DNA of 64,000 nt from an uncultured bacterium (GCA_938092135.1 CALLJL010000010.1:62001-126000); one strand, 5' to 3'; shown: positions 1 through 9,929, counted from the stretch's first letter. Numbers and translations: made by a program. Notes: generated from the sequence alone by a model not told the origin.

Positions 1-198
1 CAGGCCTTTGATACGAATCCCTATGTTCCTTTCTATCTTCTTGGTCTTTGGGAATTGCCTGATGAGCTGCCGACAACCATCAGCCGCGGAGACGAAAATG
101 AGGCCATCATTTATGCTGTGGAAAGCTGGCGCTCCTGGGAAAAAACACCTGGGGCGCTGGAGTGGCTAGCCCGGACCTTAATGCAGCGGATTCAATAA
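1..198 (+). CDS. C-terminal end of an ST7-like TPR protein (partial)
   Basis: The window opens inside a reading frame that runs from base 1 to a TAA at 196-198, giving 65 residues. The tail contains NPYVPFYLLG followed by RGDENEAIIYAVESW and a TPGALEWL segment. This spacing and wording resemble the C-terminus of the ST7 family (named for the human suppressor of tumorigenicity 7), where an NPxVPxYLL stretch is followed by RGDxEAxxYA and a GAL motif. ST7 proteins are helical, TPR-like proteins of unknown biochemical role. The match comes from remembered family features, not a search, and the N-terminal part lies outside the window, so the call stays tentative. The next gene follows after 35 nt on the same strand. 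Confidence 0.5.
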   Translation, partial: QAFDTNPYVPFYLLGLWELPDELPTTISRGDENEAIIYAVESWRSWEKTPGALEWLARTLMQRIQ

Positions 199-233
199 AA
201 AGGACCGTTTAGGCCAGCGAGCTTTAGCCATTA

Positions 234-710
234 ATGAAGCATCTTTTATTAATTTCTTTAATTATCTGTAACCTTCTTCTTTTAATTGCCGGCTGGACAA
301 TGGCCATAATAGCCTATCCTCGTCTTCCCTCGTCCATTCTTCTCTGGATAAATTTTTTCCATCAATCTCCTCTTTGGGTTAACAAGAACAGATTTTTCTT
401 TATTTATCCTCTGGCCCAGCTTTTTTTAGCTGCAGTTTTTTGTTTTGTTTCTTTGCGACCAAAAATTCCTAGAATTGATAATCAGCATCTGCAGCAACGG
501 TTGAAGCATCTCTGGATAGAACAGGCTTGGACAGCCCTGATTTTTTTTAATTTAATCTTAATTCATTTGCAGAGAAGCTTAATTTTTCTTTCCCATGGTC
601 TGAAGGAAGGAATTCAGCCTACTTATCTTTTAATTCTTTTTATGATCCTCTTTTTCCTTATTCCCGCTTACCGGTTAAGAATAAAAATGGAAATGTCCTT
701 TTACCGCTAA
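234..710 (+). CDS. small four-helix membrane protein, DUF1648-like
   Basis: A 158-residue protein with four predicted membrane segments (about residues 3-27, 55-75, 97-115 and 127-148). Directly after the first helix comes YPRLPSSILLWINFF, close to the DUF1648 pattern in which a PLPxxIPxHFN stretch follows the first helix of SdpI-type and related membrane proteins. The rest of an SdpI protein is absent. No Shine-Dalgarno is clear before ATG 234 (a purine-poor leader), so the exact start is uncertain. It lies 35 nt after the ST7-like gene and 94 nt before ligA. Function unknown. Confidence 0.6.
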   Translation: MKHLLLISLIICNLLLLIAGWTMAIIAYPRLPSSILLWINFFHQSPLWVNKNRFFFIYPLAQLFLAAVFCFVSLRPKIPRIDNQHLQQRLKHLWIEQAWTALIFFNLILIHLQRSLIFLSHGLKEGIQPTYLLILFMILFFLIPAYRLRIKMEMSFYR

Positions 711-753
711 TTTCGGCTTTAAGGGCAAAAAAATTATCCAACTTGACAATTAA

Positions 754-2829
<2,076 letters not shown>

Positions 2830-2832
2830 TTA

Positions 2833-3080
2833 GGGACACATACATTTTTCTAATTATTAGGGACTCACCAATTATTTGTGGCTCTAAATTATGATTGAGG
2901 CAAACATTTTTTAAGAAAGACAAATTATTAGGGACGTAAACATTTTTTAAAAAAAATAAACTTTTTTCTAAAAGAAGGAAAAAAGCAAGGAGGATAAAAA
3001 AGAAAAAAAGAAAGAAAAAAGGATTTATGATGTTAGCTCGGGTCGACCTTAATATTCATTCAAAATAATGTTTGTGTCCC
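2833..3080. repeat. decayed REP/MITE-like element with inverted ends
   Basis: The gap between ligA and the convergent glycosyltransferase starts with GGGACACATACATTTTT (2833-2849) and ends with AATGTTTGTGTCCC (3067-3080), whose complement is GGGACACAAACATT. These make an imperfect inverted pair about 248 bp apart. Inside are further direct, degraded copies of the unit: ATTATTAGGGAC at 2854-2865 and 2924-2935, and AAACATTTTTTAA near 2901-2913 and 2938-2950. The interior is purine-rich (about 2973-3024) and carries the PHP-gene scar annotated separately. No transposase is encoded, so this is at most a non-autonomous element or a REP-like cluster. Copy number elsewhere cannot be seen. Confidence 0.5.
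3018..3068 (+). pseudogene. 12-codon remnant of a PHP-domain gene start
   Basis: Bases 3018-3067 align without gaps to 14985-15034, which spans the purC end and the start of the intact PHP gene. I count 45 of 50 identical, with four of the five differences transitions. The remnant keeps the Shine-Dalgarno-like AAAGGA, an ATG (3030) and codons for MLARVDLNIHSK, matching MLAQVDLHIHSK, then meets a TAA at 3066-3068 and breaks into the inverted repeat end. It is therefore a scar of a duplicated or horizontally moved copy, not a gene. It is far too short to encode a metal-binding PHP fold. Confidence 0.7.
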
Positions 3081-3085
3081 CATTT

Positions 3086-4210
3086 TTAGGGGAGAGGATA
3101 CCAGCGTTCTTTCCAGGCTATCTTTTTTCCCAGAATAGTCAGACGACAGGAATTAAAAAGAATAAGAAGAGCAAAGATGATTGAGAGAGGATGAAGAAAA
3201 ATATTGCTTATTCCAGTTCTGAATCTTTCAGCCAGAACGAAGCGGGTGAGACTAATCGTTATTACCTGGAGAAGCGGCAGAATGGTTAGCTGAGCTTGGG
3301 TTAAACCATCAAGGAGAGCAAGATAGGGATGAATAAAAAGATAGTAACAGGCGATGGCCGCCAGGAGAACCTTGACCGGTGTCCCCTTTATGGCTTCATA
3401 AGAATTTTTGGAAAAACCTCTCCATAAATCCTTGAAGCAGGTATAAAAACGAATCCGTAAAAAGCGGCTGCCGTCAATCCAGGAGATTTTTTGGCCTCGG
3501 CGGATCACCTGTCGGGCTAAAGCTATGTCGTCCACAATGTTACCCTTATTGGCTTCATGGCCACCGCAGAGATGATAGGTTTTTCGCTGAAATAAAAGGA
3601 AAGGTCCCATTGCTAAAGGGAGGCAACGCCCGCGCTTTGGATTTAATTTAAAGAAAGGAATAAATGAGACTAAAGCAAAAGGGATCATAGGCATAAAGAG
3701 TTTTTCAGACCAGGTCTTCGCTTCAAGCTCGGGGAGAGCGCTGAGAAGGCCAGAGCGATGACGATAGGCAGAAGCTACGGCTTTTTTTAAAGCCAAAGGA
3801 TGATGAATCGTATCTGCATCAGTGAAGAGGAGCCAGTTTCCCCGGGCGAGATGGCTGAGCTGATGGCAAACCCAGTTCTTCCCAGTCCAGCCAGGCGGAA
3901 GCTCCTGGCTTCGAACTATCAGCAGCCGAGAGTCGAGGCGAGCATATTTTTCGAGAATTGACCAGGTCTTATCGGTCGAGCCATCATCCATCACGATAAT
4001 TTCAAAATTGGGATAATCCTGTCTAAGCAAGGAATCAAGAAGAGATTCCAAATTTTTTTCCTCGTTTCGTACTGGAACGAGAATGGAGACAAAAGGCCAT
4101 TCTTCAGGCCAGTGGCTTTCATCTTCGGGAGCCATCTTTTTAAGATTGACAAGGGTATTAAAGAAAATAGCCAGAAGAATTAAGAAAACAAGGTTATCGA
4201 GGGTGATCAT
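3086..4210 (-). CDS. membrane-anchored family 2 glycosyltransferase
   Basis: The product is a 374-residue inverting glycosyltransferase of the GT2 fold, acting at the cytoplasmic face of the membrane. An N-terminal helix (about 5-22) is followed by the catalytic domain: VPVRNEEKNLESLL near residue 50, then MDDGSTDKTW and the DXD-type FTDADTIHHP, with a later VDDIALARQVIRRGQ segment. Two or three C-terminal helices close it (about 275-370). This arrangement is that of the carotenoid/hopanoid-type glycosyltransferases (CruC/HpnB-like), but the acceptor cannot be told from sequence. Its ATG overlaps the plsY stop by 4 nt (ATGA at 4207-4210), so the two are translationally coupled and may both serve lipid synthesis. 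Confidence 0.8.
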   Translation of the reverse strand: MITLDNLVFLILLAIFFNTLVNLKKMAPEDESHWPEEWPFVSILVPVRNEEKNLESLLDSLLRQDYPNFEIIVMDDGSTDKTWSILEKYARLDSRLLIVRSQELPPGWTGKNWVCHQLSHLARGNWLLFTDADTIHHPLALKKAVASAYRHRSGLLSALPELEAKTWSEKLFMPMIPFALVSFIPFFKLNPKRGRCLPLAMGPFLLFQRKTYHLCGGHEANKGNIVDDIALARQVIRRGQKISWIDGSRFLRIRFYTCFKDLWRGFSKNSYEAIKGTPVKVLLAAIACYYLFIHPYLALLDGLTQAQLTILPLLQVITISLTRFVLAERFRTGISNIFLHPLSIIFALLILFNSCRLTILGKKIAWKERWYPLP

Positions 4211-4809
4211 GATTTGGTCCAGCCAGTCTGGGCCTTAATTTTTTTCATATAGGGTTGATCAATTATCCTTTTTAAGCCTAAAAAAAGAAGCATCGCCATT
4301 AGTAACGCTATATCTTTCCAGTTTTTGTTGAAAATTGTTATCCAGAGGATAGGCAAAAGAGCCATACCGGGAGCAACGGCCCAATGGAAGTCACGAAAGA
4401 TTAAGAAAGCCAAGCCCATGACAGCTCCAGCCAGAATAAGGGCTAAAGGCGAAAAACAAAAAATAAATCCCATGGCCGTAGCTGCTCCCTTTCCTCCCCG
4501 GCCTTTTAAAAAAATAGGAAAGGCATGACCGAAAACCGCAGCCATCCCCAGAGCCCATAAATATGGGGAATCAATAGCTAATAACCTACCCATTGCCCAG
4601 GCAATAACCCCTTTGGAAAAATCAAGGAAGCCAGCGAGAAAACCATAAATTTTGCCAACAGAATGCCAGACATTTCGGGCGCCCACATTTCCTTCTCCGG
4701 CAGTGCGAAGATCAATTCCCCCGGCCCAGCGAGCAATAATATAAGAAAATGGAATAGAACCCAAAAGATAACTAAAGATAATTCCAGCAATTAGCTTCCC
4801 ACTGACCAT
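4207..4809 (-). CDS. plsY: acyl-phosphate:glycerol-3-phosphate acyltransferase PlsY
   Basis: PlsY is an integral membrane enzyme that transfers an acyl group from acyl-phosphate to glycerol 3-phosphate, the first step of phospholipid synthesis. The 200-residue protein has the family length and three signature blocks: GSIPFSYIIARW at the N-terminus, GEGNVGARNVWHSVG near residue 38, and FGHAFPIFLKGRGGKGAATA near residue 93. Five or more membrane helices are evident. It is upstream of, and overlaps by 4 nt, the GT2 gene. A possible promoter is TTGATA (4854-4859)-N16-TAAAAT (4832-4837). The ATG lacks a strong Shine-Dalgarno. Confidence 0.95.
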   Translation of the reverse strand: MVSGKLIAGIIFSYLLGSIPFSYIIARWAGGIDLRTAGEGNVGARNVWHSVGKIYGFLAGFLDFSKGVIAWAMGRLLAIDSPYLWALGMAAVFGHAFPIFLKGRGGKGAATAMGFIFCFSPLALILAGAVMGLAFLIFRDFHWAVAPGMALLPILWITIFNKNWKDIALLMAMLLFLGLKRIIDQPYMKKIKAQTGWTKS

Positions 4810-4884
4810 GGGACTTCAACCAGGGCTTTTAATTTTAAGTCGAAGGTCAATGTTATCAAAGCCCTCTAGGATTGTAAATGAAAA

Positions 4885-4959
4885 TGGTGGGCGATGCAGG
4901 ATTCGAACCTGCGACTTCTACCGTGTGAAGGTAGCACTCTACCTCTGAGTTAATCGCCC
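4885..4959 (-). tRNA. tRNA-Val (CAC)
   Basis: The reverse complement folds as a complete cloverleaf. The acceptor is GGGCGAT/ATCGCCC, the anticodon stem CTACC/GGTAG encloses the loop TTCACAC (anticodon CAC), and the T arm is GCAGG-TTCGAAT-CCTGC. The discriminator is A and a 3' CCA is encoded (4885-4887). A TTGACA lies upstream at 4994-4999 with a weak CAAAAT -10 after 17 nt. Confidence 0.95.
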
Positions 4960-5135
4960 AGCCCTTTTTTATTTTGTCTTAATCAAGATTAAATGTCAAT
5001 GTAAAGCTAAATGCCGGCCCTTAAAGAGCCTTTTCCTTGCTTGGTAATTAACGTCTAAACCAGAACGATTAATACCGACACCTTTAGCCCGAATTAGAAT
5101 TTATTTCCAACACTTCCCGGCCTTGAAAAATAAAA

Positions 5136-5165
5136 TTGACAGTTCCATTCATTTCTTTTTATACT
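5136..5165 (+). promoter_or_regulatory. sigma-70 promoter of the zinc-ribbon gene
   Basis: TTGACA (5136-5141), 18 nt, TATACT (5160-5165). The -10 ends 8 nt before ATG 5174 and there is no Shine-Dalgarno, so the transcript probably starts at or next to the start codon. Confidence 0.7.
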
Positions 5166-5173
5166 TGAATCAA

Positions 5174-6448
5174 ATGGGGATTAAACGTTGTCCTTATTGC
5201 CGGGCCCTTGTGGAGGAGGATGCCCTATATTGTCGCCAATGTGGCACTCAACTTCTTTTTCCCGAAGACGAAAACATAGAAGAAGATATTCCAGGTGATA
5301 AAATAGTTTTCGATTCAGAAGAAACTCCGGAAAAAGTGATTCTCGAAGAAGAAAGGGAAGGAGAAGAGATGGAAGAGGAAATCTTTGAAGCCGAAAAACT
5401 TGAAATGCGAGGTAAGGAGAAAGAAATGGATATTAAATCAGTTCAATTTAGGAGAAAAAAAGCCAAAGAAAAAGATCTTGGGGAAATGGTAATTGAAAAA
5501 GAGTTGACCAACCAGGAGAAAGAGGTTGAACCTTTATCGAAAACAACAACTGGAGAAATTGAAACGGGGCAGGAAATGGCTAAGTCAATCTTTGATTTTC
5601 CCACTGCCGAACTTGATTATTTGACCCGATCCGTTGATGAAGGCCAGCAAAAAATAGAAGATTTTCTTGAATTTCTAAAAGAAAAAGCGGCTGATAAACA
5701 ACCAGAGGAGGCTTTGGCCTCGAAAAATAAAGAATTATTAAAAAGCCCTAAATTAATTCCTGAAGAGGAAGCAGAAATTCCTCCCTGGGCTGAATCCATA
5801 AGAGATGAAGTCGAAACTGAAGTTCCTCCTTCAACCAAAATTTTCGAAGAGACTCCCCGAGGATACTCTTTTGAAGCTGAAGAGGAGATTTCCCTTGAGA
5901 AAACAAAGAAGGCGGTGTTAAATGCTGATTTTCTGGAGCCAGAGGGAAGAGCGCAACCCTGGCAGACTGACTCTGGCCTTGGCTTGCCCGAAAAGCCCGA
6001 ACAAAAGCCGCTTCCTTTTGAGATTGAACTGGAAAACATAAAGAGAAGTTGGGAAGAAGAGGAGATGCCAATCATGATGGAGGAAATAGGAAATTCTTTA
6101 AAGGCAGGCCGGATGAAAAGTCAAATACAAGAAGAGGAGGATATAGAGGTCGAAGAAGAGATACTCGACGATGAAGCCAATTTATTGGAAAAAGAAAAAG
6201 CTCCTTCTCGCCCCTTTTTCAAATGGCTAAAGGCAAAAATATTTGATCTGTTATTTATTGGTATCCTTTGGTTTATAGCCTTTATTGTTGCGGCTCGCCT
6301 TGTTGACTTACCTTTCTTTGCTCTTTTGGCTGCCTCGAGCTTTCAAGCTGGCGTCTTCTTCCTCCTCCTCTTTGGAAGCTATCTTTTCCTCTTCCGTTTT
6401 TTCATTGGCGAAACTTTAGGCGATCGACTTTTTTCCTCAGAAGATTAA
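5174..6448 (+). CDS. zinc-ribbon protein with acidic linker and RDD-like membrane tail
   Basis: A 424-residue protein of unknown function. Residues 5-25 form a zinc ribbon of two CxxC pairs (CPYC, CRQC). A long, very acidic, low-complexity linker follows (about 30-350, dominated by E, K and P, probably disordered with coiled-coil stretches). The C-terminus has two or three membrane helices (about 360-420) ending in FIGETLGDRLF, which recalls the GxTLGxR end of RDD-family membrane domains. ATG 5174 is chosen over the in-frame ATG 5123 because the promoter lies between them. The gene overlaps the convergent lptB stop by 4 nt. It may be a cytosolic sensor or scaffold tethered to the inner membrane; that is inference. 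Confidence 0.6.
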   Translation: MGIKRCPYCRALVEEDALYCRQCGTQLLFPEDENIEEDIPGDKIVFDSEETPEKVILEEEREGEEMEEEIFEAEKLEMRGKEKEMDIKSVQFRRKKAKEKDLGEMVIEKELTNQEKEVEPLSKTTTGEIETGQEMAKSIFDFPTAELDYLTRSVDEGQQKIEDFLEFLKEKAADKQPEEALASKNKELLKSPKLIPEEEAEIPPWAESIRDEVETEVPPSTKIFEETPRGYSFEAEEEISLEKTKKAVLNADFLEPEGRAQPWQTDSGLGLPEKPEQKPLPFEIELENIKRSWEEEEMPIMMEEIGNSLKAGRMKSQIQEEEDIEVEEEILDDEANLLEKEKAPSRPFFKWLKAKIFDLLFIGILWFIAFIVAARLVDLPFFALLAASSFQAGVFFLLLFGSYLFLFRFFIGETLGDRLFSSED

Positions 6449-7179
6449 ATCGAGGGGCGAAAAGAAAAATCTGGGCCCAGAAATTTTTCTCTTGCTAGTC
6501 TATTTTCAGATACTTCCTGAGGCGAACCTGAAATAAGCACCTTGCCTTCGTCTATAATATAGACTCGGTCGCAGATGTTGAAAGTATCCTGGACATTGTG
6601 GTCGGATATTATGATGCTTCTTCCCTCTTTTTTTAAATCAAGGAAAATTTGTTGAAGATCAAGAATAGTAAGGGGGTCTATTCCAGTGAAGGGCTCATCG
6701 AGAAGCAAAAATTGGGGATCAAGGATAAGGGACCGGGCGATTTCCAGTTTTCTCTGTTCTCCTCCTGATAGGGTATGAGCCCCTTGTTTCCTTAAGGCTA
6801 CAAGATTAAATCGAGCCAGCAACTGATTAAGCCTCTCTTTTTTTTGTTGTCTGGAAATTGGCTGGAGTTCAAGAATAAGGCAAAGGTTATTCTCGACCGT
6901 TGTTCGGAGAAAGACAGAGTTTTCCTGGGGAAGATAAACCAGACCAGCCAAGGCTCTTATAGAACTTGGCCACCTAGTTATATTTCTTCCATTTAATAAA
7001 ATTTGGCCCTCATCAGGTCTTATAAGCCCCACAATCATTTGAAAGGTTGTAGTTTTTCCTGCGCCATTTCGGCCAAGAAGTCCCACGATTTCACCACTTC
7101 GAAATTCAAGATTCACCTGATTAACCACAGTCCGGCCGCCATAAATCTTGGTAAGTCCTTTAGCTTCTAGAAAACCCAT
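6445..7179 (-). CDS. lptB: LptB-type ABC transporter ATPase
   Basis: This cytoplasmic ATPase powers extraction of lipopolysaccharide from the inner membrane with LptF and LptG. The 244-residue product has Walker A GRNGAGKTT (about residue 36), the Q-loop region, signature LSGGEQRKLEIARS, Walker B FLLLDEPF and a switch His in SDHNVQDTF. The short C-terminal part (RVYIIDEGKVLISGSPQEV) is typical of LptB rather than LivG/LivF. The partner permeases lie 11 kb away as one fused gene (18752-21139). GAGGT stands close before ATG 7179. LptA and LptC are not in the window. Confidence 0.85.
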   Translation of the reverse strand: MGFLEAKGLTKIYGGRTVVNQVNLEFRSGEIVGLLGRNGAGKTTTFQMIVGLIRPDEGQILLNGRNITRWPSSIRALAGLVYLPQENSVFLRTTVENNLCLILELQPISRQQKKERLNQLLARFNLVALRKQGAHTLSGGEQRKLEIARSLILDPQFLLLDEPFTGIDPLTILDLQQIFLDLKKEGRSIIISDHNVQDTFNICDRVYIIDEGKVLISGSPQEVSENRLAREKFLGPDFSFRPSI

Positions 7180-7194
7180 AGGAACCTCTTTTGA

Positions 7195-7223
7195 ATCCTA
7201 TGGCGATTTAATCTTTCCGTCAA
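7195..7223 (-). promoter_or_regulatory. sigma-70 promoter of lptB
   Basis: On the minus strand: TTGACG (7218-7223), 17 nt, TAGGAT (7195-7200), 15 nt before the lptB ATG. The -35 is near consensus and the -10 is moderate. Confidence 0.5.
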
Positions 7224-7432
7224 GGGTTCTTTTTAATTAACTGAAAATGTTAGAAGTGTTGATAGGTGGGAAAATTGGGTTGATCTGATAATTGAAGATA
7301 AAGGCCAATGGGAGAAGCTATTTTGGGAAATAAGACCTTAGACTAATTTTTGTAAAATTTAGCTTAATTTTTTTACTAAAAATAAAATTTGGCTTAAAAT
7401 ATCTTTTAAAGGGGAAGGATAAGATAGGTTAA

Positions 7433-8290
7433 ATGAATTCTGAATTAAAAATTATTATCAGTGCTTCCAGGCGAAGCGACTTAGTGGCCAATTATCCCCA
7501 ATGGTTAGCCGAATCTCTCCATAGAGAAAGAATTAGTCTTATTTTTCCCCGGGGAAAAGCAAAGGAAATAAGCCTTCAGCCCGAAAAAGTCCATACCCTT
7601 GTTCTCTGGTCGAAAGACTTCAGCCACCTTTTAAAAAATAAATACGGTCTCCTTGACCTCTGCCGGAAATATGACCAGCTTTATTTTCATTTCACTATAA
7701 CGGGACTTGGAGGAACTCCGATTGAGCAACATGTTCTTCGACCTGAAGAGGCTCTCACTCAACTTAAGCCTCTTCTTCAATTGGCCGGTTCACCCTGGCG
7801 AATAAGCTTGCGCTTTGACCCCATCGTCTACTGGTGGGATGACCGGACTTTAAGAAGTAACTTCGATTATTTCCCCCGATTGGCTCGCGTAGCTTCGGCT
7901 TTAGGTCTACGTCAGATTCGCTTTAGCTTTGCCCAGTGGTATCGGAAGGCCAAACGTAGGGCCGCCCGCCTTGGCCTTGCCTATTTTGATCCTCCCTTGG
8001 AAGAAAAAATAAGGGCAGCTGAGAAATTAAGTCAAATAGCCTCAGCTTTTGGCCTTGAGCTTTTGGCCTGTGCCCAAGCTTTTCTTTCCACGGTCCGGGG
8101 AATCAAGCCCTCTTCCTGCATTGATGGAGCTCTTCTCTCGAAGCTCCATCCTGCCCAGCTGCCGGCTTCTCTGGCTAAGGATAAAACTCAAAGAGAGGAA
8201 TGCCATTGCACTGAATCTATTGATATTGGTAGCTATACTCAACCCTGCCCCCATAGCTGTGTTTATTGCTATGCCAATTCAAGAGTATAA
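7433..8290 (+). CDS. DUF1848 family protein with C-terminal Fe-S motif
   Basis: A 285-residue member of the DUF1848 family, whose activity is unknown. Family hallmarks are the N-terminal IISASRRSDLVANYPQW, the VLWSKDF block near residue 62, YFHFTITGLG and RFDPIVYWWDD. The last 29 residues hold five cysteines (C257, C259, C272, C276, C279). The final three form CxxxCxxC, the spacing that radical SAM enzymes use to bind a 4Fe-4S cluster, although here it sits at the C-terminus. The gene is alone between two oppositely directed genes, 3 nt before the convergent phosphoesterase stop. Confidence 0.85.
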   Translation: MNSELKIIISASRRSDLVANYPQWLAESLHRERISLIFPRGKAKEISLQPEKVHTLVLWSKDFSHLLKNKYGLLDLCRKYDQLYFHFTITGLGGTPIEQHVLRPEEALTQLKPLLQLAGSPWRISLRFDPIVYWWDDRTLRSNFDYFPRLARVASALGLRQIRFSFAQWYRKAKRRAARLGLAYFDPPLEEKIRAAEKLSQIASAFGLELLACAQAFLSTVRGIKPSSCIDGALLSKLHPAQLPASLAKDKTQREECHCTESIDIGSYTQPCPHSCVYCYANSRV

Positions 8291-8293
8291 GGA

Positions 8294-9031
8294 TCAGATT
8301 CCCAGGGATAACCTTTCAGCTAGAGAAGGAGGAAGCTTTGCAGCTAAAATTTTTCTCTGGGCACCTGGAATGTCATATTTGAGACGATAAAGTTCAAAAG
8401 TTCTTCTTTCGCTATCAAAGATGCCACAGGAAGCTAAGGGATTGCGGTCTCGGGGCTGACCAACAGAGCCTGGATTGATAAGATAATGAACTTCAGGTTC
8501 AAGATAAATTTGGACATTGCCCACCAACAATTGACCCTCAAGGTAACCCTGTTTTAAAGAATAGACCACAGGAAAGTGGGTGTGACCAAAAAGCCCAATA
8601 GCTGTCTTTAAATGATTAAAGGCTTCAGCCGCATCAAATTCGCCAAAAATATAATAGTCTTCATCAAAGGGAGCTCCATGACAAAGGGTTAGGGATCGGC
8701 CTAATCTGACTGGGCCCTTTTTCAAATTGACCAAAAATTCCTTTGATTCAGGCTGGATATGGTTTCTTGTCCATTCAATGGCCGTAGCCGCAACCGGATT
8801 AAACATGTCAGTGGATTCCAGGCCGGCTACAGCTTTATCATGATTTCCCCTCACCAGGCTCAGAGGCTGAAGTTTTGAAATAACTTCAATGACTTCATTG
8901 GGCGAGGCTCCATAGCCAACGAGGTCGCCGAGAAAAAGATAGTGGTCAATTTTTTTGTTCCGGGCGAGATCAAGGACAGCCTGAAGGGCTTCAAGATTGC
9001 CATGAATATCGGCAAAAATCAGATAGCGCAT
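8294..9031 (-). CDS. calcineurin-like metallophosphoesterase (YfcE/MJ0936 type)
   Basis: A 245-residue cytoplasmic phosphoesterase with all metal-binding motifs in order: FADIHGN (D/H ligands), FLGDLVGYG, RGNHD near residue 82, CHGAP, and GHTHFPV near 150, followed by NPGSVGQPRD. These proteins bind two metal ions and hydrolyse phosphodiesters, but the physiological substrate of this subgroup is not known. It is the last gene of the rpsU-lipA operon, overlapping the end of lipA by 13 nt, so it is translationally coupled to lipA. No RNA or nucleotide specificity can be read from the sequence. Confidence 0.85.
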   Translation of the reverse strand: MRYLIFADIHGNLEALQAVLDLARNKKIDHYLFLGDLVGYGASPNEVIEVISKLQPLSLVRGNHDKAVAGLESTDMFNPVAATAIEWTRNHIQPESKEFLVNLKKGPVRLGRSLTLCHGAPFDEDYYIFGEFDAAEAFNHLKTAIGLFGHTHFPVVYSLKQGYLEGQLLVGNVQIYLEPEVHYLINPGSVGQPRDRNPLASCGIFDSERRTFELYRLKYDIPGAQRKILAAKLPPSLAERLSLGI

Positions 9032-9885
9032 GAAGAGGCCTTCAAAAAAAGATGCTGGGCTAAATAGGAACTGCGAACAAGAGGGCCTGAAACGACGGCC
9101 TTAAAGCCAAGCCGGAGAGCCTCTTTTTCGAGATCAGCAAATTCTTGGGGCGAATAAAATTTGGCCACTGGTCGACTCTGTTTTGTTGGCTGGAGATATT
9201 GACCAATAGTTAAAAGATCGCATCCGGCCTCAACAAGGTCCTCCATTGTCTTGATTAAATCTTCCCTGGACTCCCCCAGGCCAATTATTAGGGCTGACTT
9301 GGTTATGAAGCCTGCTTCTTTGGCCTTTTTTATTATCCTTAGGGAGCAAAAATAATTTTCTTCTTTCCGGTTTATAAAAGGATAAACATTCAGGGGCGTT
9401 TCGAGATTATGGGCAATAACCTGCGGTCGAGAATCAAAAATAACGTTTAAGGCTTTATCCGACCCCTGGAAGTCAGGAATTAAAAGCTCCACGAGAGTTT
9501 GAGGGCAAAGCTGATGAATTGTCTCCACAGTGGTGGCAAAAGCTGAGGCCCCACCATCTGTTAAGTCATCCCTGGTAACGGAAGTGATGACGGCATAACG
9601 GGTTCCAAGTAATTTAATGACCTCAGCTATTTTCCTTGGTTCATCGGGGTCAGGAGGAAGCGGTTTTCCTTTGGCTACGGCACAAAAAGAACATTGGCGC
9701 GTACAACGATTGCCTAAAATAAGAAAAGTGGCTGTGCCCTCACTCCAGCAGGATGAACGATTGGGACAGCGAGCTTCCACGCAAATAGTAAGTAATTGGT
9801 AATTCCGGAGCTTTGAGGCAACCTCGGAATAATGATTTGATTCAAAAAAACGTATCTTTAACCACGGAGGCTTCGATAAGGGCAT
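9019..9885 (-). CDS. lipA: lipoyl synthase LipA
   Basis: This radical SAM enzyme inserts two sulfur atoms into octanoyl groups on lipoyl carrier proteins. The 288-residue protein carries both required clusters: C35, C40 and C46 (CVEARCPNRSSC, auxiliary cluster) and C61, C65, C68 (CTRQCSFC, radical SAM cluster). It also has the late GPLVRSSYLA segment whose serine ligates the auxiliary cluster. It sits 44 nt after rpsU and overlaps the phosphoesterase. lipB or lplA is not visible in the window. The ATG is preceded by only a weak AAGAAAAGAGA Shine-Dalgarno. Confidence 0.96.
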   Translation of the reverse strand: MPLSKPPWLKIRFFESNHYSEVASKLRNYQLLTICVEARCPNRSSCWSEGTATFLILGNRCTRQCSFCAVAKGKPLPPDPDEPRKIAEVIKLLGTRYAVITSVTRDDLTDGGASAFATTVETIHQLCPQTLVELLIPDFQGSDKALNVIFDSRPQVIAHNLETPLNVYPFINRKEENYFCSLRIIKKAKEAGFITKSALIIGLGESREDLIKTMEDLVEAGCDLLTIGQYLQPTKQSRPVAKFYSPQEFADLEKEALRLGFKAVVSGPLVRSSYLAQHLFLKASSCAI

Positions 9886-9929
9886 TCTCTTTTCTTAATT
9901 ATGAACTGGAAAAGAAGATTGAAGCCGAA

